Source: JBCCEV01 sp039030125
GTDB taxonomy: Bacteria > Pseudomonadota > Gammaproteobacteria > Ga0077536
DNA: 24,533 bases
Assembly: GCA_039030125.1 (NCBI GenBank)
Contig: JBCCEV010000052.1
Span: forward strand, 1 to 24,533
Reading direction: 5' to 3'
Shown here: positions 1 to 6,595 of the stretch, one piece after another
Layout of the letters: the number at the start of each line of letters is the position of its first letter
Numbering within the stretch: position 1 is the stretch's first letter
The notes under the pieces: generated by a model
What the model was told of the DNA's origin: nothing
Seen by the model: the letters and a program-made list of their open reading frames with translations, nothing else
The model's database searches: none
Translations under genes and position numbers: made by a program

Positions 1-113
1 AGGGTTTTATAGACGAAGAGAAGATCTCGCAAATTCACTTCGACTGATTGGTCGGCAGGAATCGAATCGATTCCAAATTCCACTTGCTCGTCCACGGTTG
101 TGTATTTGTCCAT
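1..113 (-). CDS. Small uncharacterised protein, 5' part only
   Basis: An open frame starts with ATG at 113 and runs leftwards off the window edge, giving 37 codons that begin MDKYTTVDEQVEFGIDSIPA and continue into VNLRDLLFVYKT. A good ribosome binding site (TGGAGAAC, about 9 bases upstream of the ATG) supports the start. The opening resembles small uncharacterised gammaproteobacterial proteins that I remember only loosely, so I give no function. The upstream region (114-322) carries the TGACGT repeats listed separately and probably contains this gene's promoter. The gene points the same way as the LLM oxidoreductase that ends at 323, so read-through from that operon is also possible. Confidence 0.55.
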   Translation of the reverse strand, partial: MDKYTTVDEQVEFGIDSIPADQSVEVNLRDLLFVYKT

Positions 114-150
114 CGCAAATGTTCTCCAGTGCAACCTAACAGCAAGTAGA

Positions 151-306
151 CATCAAAGTGACGTGATCAAACACGTCAGAATGACGTGTAATTACGAGGG
201 ATGAGCATGGGTGGCGGGGCGGAAAATCCTTTTTCTTCAACTCCATATCGCAGGTCCTTCGCGGGCGGTGGTAGTTGCGGTCAGAGAATACGCATCAAAA
301 TGACGT
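151..306. promoter_or_regulatory. TGACGT repeat cluster, candidate operator
   Basis: This intergenic stretch holds a perfect inverted repeat, TGACGTG (159-165), six bases, CACGTCA (172-178), followed by a third TGACGTG at 182-188. A near-perfect 14-base direct repeat, CATCAAARTGACGT, occurs at 151-164 and again at 293-306 with one mismatch. The spacing of the palindrome suits a dimeric helix-turn-helix regulator. It lies upstream of the small gene that starts at 113. No regulator gene is visible in the window, so the binding protein is unknown. The rest of 114-322 shows no gene and no clear terminator. Confidence 0.4.
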
Positions 307-322
307 ATAAAACCGGTCGAAA

Positions 323-1327
323 TCAGGCGACCGCCTTTGCGGCTTCTTCGCGAATTTCTGCTGCGATTTGGTAGGAATACTTGCGCGCTTGGTGATCGTG
401 GATTTGTCCGCCGATCATGACTTCGTCGGCTTGGGTTTCGGCAACGAACTGCAAGAGCTGTCGACGCACGGTGTCTTTGCCGCCGACGAAAGAATAAACC
501 AGTGCACGTTCAACGCCGGCTAATTCGGCTGGCGTTACACGGCTCGCGAGGTCATCGAAAGGTGCATGCAGTTTGCCGGGGGCCCCGCGAAACAGATTGA
601 CAAACTGCCATTGCAGCGAGGTAAACAGGTGCCGTGCCTCGGCATCGGTATCGGCGGCAAATACGTTGCAGCCCACCATGACGTAGGGCTTTTGCAAAAA
701 TTTGGAGGGTTTGAAGCGTTGGCGGTATACCATGAGGGCATGATGGAGTTCGTCCGGCGCGAAGTGTGAGGCGAACGCATAAGGAAGACCCAAGGCGGCG
801 GCGAGCTGAGCCCCGAACAAGCTTGATCCCAAGATCCACACCGGCACATCGAGGTTGCTGCCGGGCACGGCTTGCACGCGTTGTCCTGCGATCGCGGGTT
901 CGAAATAGGCCAGTAACTCTTGCACATCTTGTGGGAACCGCTCGGAGGCGCCAACGATATCTTTGCGCATCGCTCGCGCGGTTATGCCATCGGTACCGGG
1001 TGCACGCCCCAGTCCCAAGTCAATTCGTCCAGGGTATAGCGAGGCCAAGGTGCCAAACTGCTCAGCGATTACCAAGGGGGAATGGTTAGGTAACATGATG
1101 CCGCCCGCACCGATCCGAATGTTGTTGGTCGCCGCCGCGACGTGGCCAATCACCACGGCGGTGGCTGCGCTCGCGATCCCCGGCATGTTGTGATGTTCGG
1201 CCAGCCAATACCGATTGAAGCCCAGCGCTTCGGCGTGTTGCGCGAGATCGCAAGCGTTGTCGAATGCGTTCCGTGGTGTCGCGCCCTCAATAACAGGGCA
1301 TAAGTCGAGTATCGAGAATGGGATCAT
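323..1327 (-). CDS. LLM class flavin-dependent oxidoreductase, MsnO8/YhbW type
   Basis: This is a 334-residue TIM-barrel protein of the bacterial luciferase-like family, close to E. coli YhbW (about 335 residues) and to the MsnO8 subfamily. Family hallmarks are WLAEHHNMPGIASAA (residues 41-55), MLPNHSPLVIAEQFGTL and PGRIDLGLGRAPGTD (about 99-113). Relatives use reduced FMN delivered by a separate reductase and react with oxygen; the substrate here is unknown. MsnO8 itself belongs to mensacarcin biosynthesis. The ATG sits two bases after the TAA of the upstream styrene-oxide-isomerase-like gene, so the two are almost certainly co-transcribed and translationally coupled. The ribosome binding site is weak (GAAAGA), which fits coupling. 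I am sure of the family and unsure of the reaction. Confidence 0.9.
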   Translation of the reverse strand: MIPFSILDLCPVIEGATPRNAFDNACDLAQHAEALGFNRYWLAEHHNMPGIASAATAVVIGHVAAATNNIRIGAGGIMLPNHSPLVIAEQFGTLASLYPGRIDLGLGRAPGTDGITARAMRKDIVGASERFPQDVQELLAYFEPAIAGQRVQAVPGSNLDVPVWILGSSLFGAQLAAALGLPYAFASHFAPDELHHALMVYRQRFKPSKFLQKPYVMVGCNVFAADTDAEARHLFTSLQWQFVNLFRGAPGKLHAPFDDLASRVTPAELAGVERALVYSFVGGKDTVRRQLLQFVAETQADEVMIGGQIHDHQARKYSYQIAAEIREEAAKAVA

Positions 1328-1329
1328 AG

Positions 1330-1809
1330 TTAGCTGTCTTTCGAAAACAAAACGGCCTTGGCGCCTATAAACAGAATAATAACGACTAGGAACACGCTTG
1401 GCAGCCCCGGTAGGAAGCCAATGATGCTGAGCGTTGTTGCCTCGCCCATTGGATTATCCCCAAAGGAAAGCGCCCGGTTCGGGGATGCGTTGCCAATCCA
1501 ATAAAATGCGGTAAACGACCAGGCAACGTAGATTAGCCCCCAAGCCGTCAGCTTTTGCATCGCCGCGCTCAGATTCAAATGAGGCAGCGACAAACCCACG
1601 GCGATCACAAGCAAACCATTGGCCGTGCCACCACTATGGGCGCGCACCCAGCCGGCCTCCGTGCCGTAAATCGACAGCGGAATAATCGTTCCTGGCCACA
1701 CCTCCAGGCCGCCCACCAGTAAGAAGAACAGCATGAAGCCCGCGAACATCGCCACCATAACGACCAGGAATCCGTGACCCAGCATGAGTTTCTGTAGCCG
1801 ATCGGTCAT
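1330..1809 (-). CDS. Styrene oxide isomerase-like four-helix membrane protein
   Basis: This 159-residue integral membrane protein has four hydrophobic segments (about 10-33, 63-78, 88-106 and 126-152). It aligns by eye with StyC, the styrene oxide isomerase of Pseudomonas (about 170 residues, four helices), which converts styrene oxide to phenylacetaldehyde with a ferric haem b as Lewis acid. Shared motifs are GHG (11-13), LVGG (31-34), WVRAHSG (54-60), NG (64-65) and FYWIGNASPNR (102-112). From memory of the StyC structure, the haem ligand is His58 and nearby key residues are Asn64, Asp95 and Tyr103. This protein has His58, Asn64 and Tyr103 at identical positions but Val at 95. A strong GGGGGAG lies upstream of the ATG. 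No styrene monooxygenase (StyA/StyB) is nearby. An epoxide or related isomerase function is inference; the homology I rate as likely. Confidence 0.72.
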   Translation of the reverse strand: MTDRLQKLMLGHGFLVVMVAMFAGFMLFFLLVGGLEVWPGTIIPLSIYGTEAGWVRAHSGGTANGLLVIAVGLSLPHLNLSAAMQKLTAWGLIYVAWSFTAFYWIGNASPNRALSFGDNPMGEATTLSIIGFLPGLPSVFLVVIILFIGAKAVLFSKDS

Positions 1810-1876
1810 TTATTTTCTCCCCCGAATTAAATGGCGGCAACGGCAAGGTAGGTACCGTTGCAACTCTGGTTATAGC

Positions 1877-2782
1877 CTAACGGCTAAATGGAACGGGCAT
1901 TTCCGGATCGCTTGTATCCAGCAATGGAATGAGTGCGTCTTTCGGTAATGTGGCGTGTCCGGCACACCAATCCTTCATCCATTGCGGATCTTCTTCGCAG
2001 CGTGGGTTATGCCCCGGGAGCAGCGCGCGCAGCAGGAATGGCCCAACGTTAACGATGAGCGAGCTTATCTCTTTGGTGATATTCCAAAGGTGCTTGGCGC
2101 CCCATAGCTTTTTATCTTTTTTCAAGGCCACGTACATTCCCACAAAGCCCCAGCCAACGAGGTGGAAAGAGCCGTGAAAGACGCCAAAAAACCGCGGCCA
2201 AAAGGCTCCGGAATAGGCCATGTAAACGTCGTAAGCCACCGTCTTATGCTCGGTTTCCTCAACCATGTGCATCAACCAGAACGATGAAATATGCGGTGAT
2301 GCATTAAGGAAGAGTTTGCGGCGTTTGTTAATTAGCCATGTCGTGAAGCCATTGGTCATGCATTCGAAACCCGCGTTGTAGGCGAGTTGCGTGCGCAAAT
2401 TGCGCTTGGCAAGGCGTTCGAAGGACGCCTGCATTTTTTCCTCGACTTCAGCAAGCTCCGCGTAGCCATTGCTCTTCAACAGCTCATTCATTTTGCGATG
2501 GCATTGATAGTGGCGCGCTTCTTGGCCATTGAACCCACGCATATCTTCGAGTAGGCGCGGCTCGTCGATGTCGGCGAGCGCTTTCATTGCCGCTTGATTC
2601 GATTTGATCAAATAGGGCTCAAGGTAGGGCATTGTTAACGATAGCCCGTTGAACAGGTGACTGCGGGCGGGATTGTCGGGTACCCAATTGGGATCGAGAT
2701 CGTCTGGAAATTCAAAATTGAAGGCGCGGATGGTGATCTCATCCACCTGTTTGCTTTCGTACTGATAGCTCGGGTTTGGCAT
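1877..2782 (-). CDS. COG3687/PF10118 family protein with di-iron motif
   Basis: This 301-residue protein belongs to the family usually labelled predicted metal-dependent hydrolase. I chose the ATG at 2782 over an in-frame ATG at 2833 because GGGAGAGA lies about 6 bases before it and homologues begin near MPNPSYQYESK. The residues form the classic carboxylate di-iron pattern of ferritin-like four-helix bundles: E55, E88-A-R-H91, E140 and E176-T-E-H179. That arrangement is typical of oxygen-activating di-iron oxidases and is not expected of a hydrolase, so the family label may mislead. The C-terminal third is rich in hydrophobic and aromatic residues (about 195-260), suggesting membrane association. 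It lies between the cyclase and the isomerase-like gene on the same strand. The substrate is unknown. Confidence 0.8.
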   Translation of the reverse strand: MPNPSYQYESKQVDEITIRAFNFEFPDDLDPNWVPDNPARSHLFNGLSLTMPYLEPYLIKSNQAAMKALADIDEPRLLEDMRGFNGQEARHYQCHRKMNELLKSNGYAELAEVEEKMQASFERLAKRNLRTQLAYNAGFECMTNGFTTWLINKRRKLFLNASPHISSFWLMHMVEETEHKTVAYDVYMAYSGAFWPRFFGVFHGSFHLVGWGFVGMYVALKKDKKLWGAKHLWNITKEISSLIVNVGPFLLRALLPGHNPRCEEDPQWMKDWCAGHATLPKDALIPLLDTSDPEMPVPFSR

Positions 2783-2866
2783 GACGTCTCTCCCGCTCAG
2801 TTGGGTAGACGTCGAATCATACGCCAAGCACAAAAATTCGCATTGCGGCGGCGCAACAGGCCAAAG

Positions 2867-3850
2867 TCATTTAACTGCCATCGGCCGCACCGGTGAGCCC
2901 GTCGCGCCCTTCAAGGGCAGCGGCGTCACGATAAACGCGAACTCGAATACTTGATCAGCAATCAGTGAGTCCAGGCGCATATTCTCGATAATGTAGATCC
3001 CGTTCTCGATTAAGAATTTTTGATGATTGGGCGCGAACAAATCGGGATCTGAGCCTGGTATTGCTTCAACCGCCCAATTGTCGGTGCCCACGAGCAACAC
3101 GTTCTTGTCGACCACCCAATCGCCGGCGGCATCGGAAAGTCCCGGTGCGCAGCGATGGAACTTGTCGTTATCCGTCATCCAGTATTTGCTCCAGCCCGTG
3201 TTGTAGAGCAGCGCGGTGCCGGTCGTGATGCTCGTTTCATCCAAGCCTTGCTTCGCAAGCGCGGCTTTAATGTCTTCAACGCTGAGTTCTTCCGAGCATT
3301 CCAAAGCGCGCCCGCGAAGCGCCTCGAAGTCGAGCAGCAAACCGTTGGTGAAAATCGGATCGACGTTCTCCACGCCAAGCTTGGTGAATCCACGGCTGGT
3401 TCCAATTTCTGCATGCGAGTGCCCGTTGTAGTAGCGGATCTCATTCAAATCGCCCGGTTTCCCGAGCTGCGTGCCCATATGGGCGAGGGCATCAAACTGC
3501 GTGCCGTCCTGCGAGAGATGCCCTGAAATGTAGTCATCGTTCCACAGCAGTTGGTTTTTGCCTAGCGGTCCCCAGGTTGGGGCACCGGGCACGCTCAAGG
3601 TGTATTTGCGGGGCTTGGGTGTCAGTAAGAACAATGGCATTTCTTCTTCGAACACCTGACCTAAGTCGTAGACCTTGCCGGCCGTGATGTGTTGGGTTGC
3701 TTGCATCACTTTTGCGGCGTTGAGGTGATTCAGAGCACCTTTTTGATCGTCCGCGCCCCACGGTGAGGGCCACCATTTATCGGGGAGGTAATCCCCAGCC
3801 AGCGCGGCGCTGCTCGCGAGAAGCAGAACCACCATCACCAAGCACTGCAT
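2867..3850 (-). CDS. Exported cyclase-family protein (kynurenine formamidase-like fold)
   Basis: This 327-residue member of COG1878/PF04199 belongs to the fold of bacterial kynurenine formamidase (KynB) and of metal-dependent cyclases and dehydratases. A short Sec signal peptide (about 1-18, ending AALA) predicts a periplasmic location, unlike cytosolic KynB. The family metal-site region is GHLSQDGTQFDALAHMG (110-126). The usual HxGTHxD pattern is here QDGTQFD, so two of the common histidines are Gln, as in the larger WGADD-type cyclases. The downstream block around H276, followed by GIYIIEN (284-290), is also typical. The start is well supported by AAGGAG upstream. It is probably the first gene of the minus-strand operon reaching 323. 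The 148-base divergent gap to the methyltransferase at 3999 must hold promoters, but I see no clear boxes. Confidence 0.85.
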   Translation of the reverse strand: MQCLVMVVLLLASSAALAGDYLPDKWWPSPWGADDQKGALNHLNAAKVMQATQHITAGKVYDLGQVFEEEMPLFLLTPKPRKYTLSVPGAPTWGPLGKNQLLWNDDYISGHLSQDGTQFDALAHMGTQLGKPGDLNEIRYYNGHSHAEIGTSRGFTKLGVENVDPIFTNGLLLDFEALRGRALECSEELSVEDIKAALAKQGLDETSITTGTALLYNTGWSKYWMTDNDKFHRCAPGLSDAAGDWVVDKNVLLVGTDNWAVEAIPGSDPDLFAPNHQKFLIENGIYIIENMRLDSLIADQVFEFAFIVTPLPLKGATGSPVRPMAVK

Positions 3851-3998
3851 ATCGAACTCCTTAATGCCTTGATTGGGATCTCAATTCATTTAATGCCAGA
3901 AAGCTACTGTTATCTGAAAGCCGCGTTAACATTCACCCATGCCTCCTTGCCGGGGCAATACAAACCTTGGTTACGAGGTCACGCCCTGAAAGATTGCT

Positions 3999-4754
3999 TT
4001 GAAAGATTACTTTTCTACCCAGTCGGCCACCTATCAGCAATTTCGGCCGACCTATCCACCGAGCTTATTTGAGTTTGTTCGTAGTATCGGCCCTGCCGAG
4101 CCGAGCATCTGGGATTGCGCAACCGGCAACGGTCAAGCAGCGGTGCCGATGTCGAGTTTCGCGGGCGCTGTTATTGGCACCGATCAGAGCATGTCGCAAC
4201 TCAAACACGCCATGCCGTTGAGGTGTGGCGGTTACGCTCAGGCGCTCGCTGAGCGCTCACCGTTCGCAAGCAATTCGATTGACGTCATCACGGTCGCGCA
4301 AGCATTACATTGGTTTGATTTCGACGCGTTCTACAACGAAGTTGCCAGAGTCGCTAAACCGGGTGCAGCGATAGCGGTGTGGACCTATAGCTTTTTAACG
4401 GTAACCGAACAACTAGGGCCTTCAATCGATGAGGTGATCCGGGAGTTCTACTTTAATGTCATCGGGCCCTATTGGCCGCCTGAGCGACGCTGGGTCGATG
4501 AGCGCTATGAAACCATCCCTTTTCCATTCGAGCCGATCGCGGTTCCGGCATTCACTATCAACGTGGATTGGGATCTCGCCGGTATTGTGGGCTACATTGC
4601 CTCATGGTCGGCTACGCAGCGCTACAAAGATGCCAACGGCAAAGATCCGGTGGGTCCGTTGAACGCGGCGCTAAGCCGGATATGGGGTGCGCCCCGGCGT
4701 AAGCGCGCGTTGAGCTGGCCGCTTTCGGTGCGTGCCGGTCGCGTCAGTCGATAA
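3999..4754 (+). CDS. Class I SAM-dependent methyltransferase
   Basis: This 251-residue soluble methyltransferase of the Methyltransf_11 type has its SAM-binding motif I at WDCATGNGQAA (38-48) and the family feature ALHWFDFDAFY in the middle. The C-terminus (IWGAPRRKRALSWPLSVRAGRV) matches the usual end of this family, so it is full length. The start is TTG at 3999: an in-frame TGA lies at 3987-3989 and no ATG or GTG falls between them. The first residues MKDYFSTQSATYQQFRPTYP fit the family N-terminus. The methyl acceptor is unknown. It is followed after 14 bases by the split-barrel gene, so the two probably share a transcript. Confidence 0.88.
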   Translation: MKDYFSTQSATYQQFRPTYPPSLFEFVRSIGPAEPSIWDCATGNGQAAVPMSSFAGAVIGTDQSMSQLKHAMPLRCGGYAQALAERSPFASNSIDVITVAQALHWFDFDAFYNEVARVAKPGAAIAVWTYSFLTVTEQLGPSIDEVIREFYFNVIGPYWPPERRWVDERYETIPFPFEPIAVPAFTINVDWDLAGIVGYIASWSATQRYKDANGKDPVGPLNAALSRIWGAPRRKRALSWPLSVRAGRVSR

Positions 4755-4768
4755 CACAGAGAGCCGCT

Positions 4769-5206
4769 ATGCCGTTGAGAATGAGTAAAGAAGATCGCGA
4801 AGCTTTTCTGTCCGAACCCAGGGTGGGCGTTTTGGGCGTTGAAGAACAGGGGCGATCGCCGCGTGTGGTACCGGTCTGGTTCAACTTCGCGCCTGAGATC
4901 GGGATCTGGATCCTGTCCAATCAGGATTCCAAGAAAACCAAATTGTTGAAAGCCGCGGGCAGTTTTTCAATTTGCGTCCAAGACGAAGCGCCACTGGCGT
5001 ATCGGCATGTGAGCGTTCAGGGGCCAATTGTCGAGGTCCGTGAGTGTGAGCTGGAGCGAGATTTGCGACCGCTCGCGCATCGCTATTTGGGTCAGGAACG
5101 AGGCGATCGGTTTGCTGAGGACTTCTTTGTTCAGGGCTCGATTATTTTCACGATGGCCCCCAAGCATTGGGTCACCGCAGACTATCGCGGCGAACTCGAC
5201 GCATAG
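4769..5206 (+). CDS. Pyridoxamine 5'-phosphate oxidase-family split-barrel protein
   Basis: This 145-residue protein has the split beta-barrel fold of PNPOx-like FMN- or F420-binding proteins. Features are an N-terminal helix (SKEDREAFLSEP), the strand pair RVGVLGVEEQGRSPRVVPVW, the loop SNQDSKKTKLLKAAG that contacts cofactor phosphate in relatives, and VSVQGPIVEV. It ends HWVTADYRGELDA. Members include F420-dependent reductases, haem-degrading proteins and many of unknown role. It lies 14 bases after the methyltransferase and 108 bases before the LLM/HpaB operon. It might help handle flavin for the monooxygenases downstream, but it is not an HpaC-type flavin reductase, and that idea is speculative. 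Confidence 0.82.
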   Translation: MPLRMSKEDREAFLSEPRVGVLGVEEQGRSPRVVPVWFNFAPEIGIWILSNQDSKKTKLLKAAGSFSICVQDEAPLAYRHVSVQGPIVEVRECELERDLRPLAHRYLGQERGDRFAEDFFVQGSIIFTMAPKHWVTADYRGELDA

Positions 5207-5237
5207 GTCAAAAAAACCAGAGTTTAGTCCTAACTCG

Positions 5238-5284
5238 TATAATCTCCGCATCCAGCGCGCCCCATCGAAAGATCTCGGGCGCGC
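5238..5284 (+). promoter_or_regulatory. TATAAT box and 8-bp inverted repeat before the LLM/HpaB operon
   Basis: A perfect TATAAT lies at 5238-5243. No good -35 hexamer is present at the standard spacing, so transcription may need an activator. Just downstream, GCGCGCCC (5255-5262) and GGGCGCGC (5277-5284) form a perfect 8-base inverted repeat with a 14-base loop, ahead of the ATG at 5315. It could be an operator overlapping the transcription start or a leader hairpin. It has no T tract, so it is not a normal terminator. Promoter function is inferred from position and the -10 match alone. Confidence 0.4.
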
Positions 5285-5314
5285 GACATGGGCTCAGGTA
5301 ACTAGGGGAACCCT

Positions 5315-6595
5315 ATGAAAATGCGATTTGGCGCCTTCATGCTGCCAAGTGCCGGCGCTACGCCACAAGAATTCGAGCGGGGTGGCGCCGGGCAAAACCC
5401 TAACTATTACCAGCGGGGCCTGCGCGACACCGCGCGCGTCCTCAAGCAGGTCGAGGAGTTGGGTTTCGACTTCGTTGCCTTCTCCGAGCATCATTTTCAT
5501 ATCGAAGGCTTGGAAGTCTCCAACAATCCGGTGTTGCTGGGCAGTTGGGCGGCGGGCCAAACCAAGACCATTCGGATTGGTCAAATGGGCAATGTACTGC
5601 CAGCGCGTAATCCCTTGTTGCTGGCCGAAGACCTCGCCATGCTCGACCACTTTTCCGAAGGCCGGATGTGCGCCGGGTTTGCCCGTGGGTATCAGTCTCG
5701 TCACGTGATGACCATTGGTCAGAAGATGAACGCAGTGTGGACCTCGGCGAACGATCCCGAATTTGCGGAACACGACCGGGTTAATCGCGAACTGTTCACC
5801 GAGCATTACGAAATCATCCGCAAGGCATGGGCTAATTCATTGTTTGAGCATCAGGGCGAACATTGGCAATTGCCGCCCAAGGGCGTGAACTGGGACCATC
5901 CCGCTACCATCGACTTGGCACCGGGGATGGTGGCCGAGAACGGTGAGCTGGCGAAGGTCGGTATTGCACCGATGACTTTGCAGGATCCGGCTACCGTCGA
6001 GATTTTTATTCCGTTCACCATGAGTCCGGCAACGATTGAGTGGTCTGCACACGAAGCGATCACGCCAATTATTTTTACGCCAATCGAAGAGCACGCCAAA
6101 GCATCGATTGATCTCTATCACCAAGCAGCCTTGGCCGCGGGTTACGACAACGAATGGGGACGAGGTTTAGGGCATTTTCGCGAAATCGTGGTTGCCGATA
6201 CCGATGAGCAGGCGCAGGCGATCATGGAACGAGGTTTGGGCTACATCTGGACTCGCTGGCACGATTGGTTTGGTTTCAACGAAGCGCTGCGCCGCCCTGG
6301 CGAAGAAGGGGCGATTGAGAATAGTCCGGATACCATTCGCAATCGCGGTTACTCGATCGCAGGCTCCGTTGACACCGTCGCGAAACAACTGGAATCGATG
6401 ATCGAATCGCTCAATACGGACTTGATCGTACCCTGGATAGCGGCGGGTCCCGCGCCCATTGATGGCTTGCTGAAATCCAACGAGCTGTTGGTTGAAAAGG
6501 TTCTTCCAAAACTCGGTATTGAACTGGTGCGCCGCGAGCCGGTGTTGAAACAGGAATATGATGGCCAGGGCTGGACGGAGGCCTTGGTCTCATGA
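5315..6595 (+). CDS. LLM class flavin-dependent monooxygenase
   Basis: This 426-residue luciferase-like TIM-barrel enzyme is expected to use FMNH2 (or F420) to oxygenate or dehydrogenate an organic substrate. Family features are KMRFGAFMLPSAG at the N-terminus, FVAFSEHHFHIEGL, IRIGQMGNVLPARNPLLLAEDLAML and LDHFSEGRMCAGFARGYQSRH, and near the C-terminus GSVDTVAKQLESMI. It is longer than the 334-residue LLM protein at the left of the window and belongs to a different subfamily. AGGGGA precedes the ATG. Its stop overlaps the next start (ATGA at 6592-6595), so it is translationally coupled to the HpaB-like hydroxylase. The substrate is not recognisable from sequence. Confidence 0.9.
   Translation: MKMRFGAFMLPSAGATPQEFERGGAGQNPNYYQRGLRDTARVLKQVEELGFDFVAFSEHHFHIEGLEVSNNPVLLGSWAAGQTKTIRIGQMGNVLPARNPLLLAEDLAMLDHFSEGRMCAGFARGYQSRHVMTIGQKMNAVWTSANDPEFAEHDRVNRELFTEHYEIIRKAWANSLFEHQGEHWQLPPKGVNWDHPATIDLAPGMVAENGELAKVGIAPMTLQDPATVEIFIPFTMSPATIEWSAHEAITPIIFTPIEEHAKASIDLYHQAALAAGYDNEWGRGLGHFREIVVADTDEQAQAIMERGLGYIWTRWHDWFGFNEALRRPGEEGAIENSPDTIRNRGYSIAGSVDTVAKQLESMIESLNTDLIVPWIAAGPAPIDGLLKSNELLVEKVLPKLGIELVRREPVLKQEYDGQGWTEALVS

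Noticed and set aside
1873..1886. TAGCC-TAAC-GGCTA hairpin at the end of the COG3687 gene
   Set aside because: The stem has only five pairs and no T tract in either direction, and the genes on both sides probably share a transcript.
3869..4072. Short plus-strand open frame before and across the methyltransferase start
   Set aside because: It overlaps the methyltransferase in another frame, has no family features, and the methyltransferase N-terminus matches its family well.
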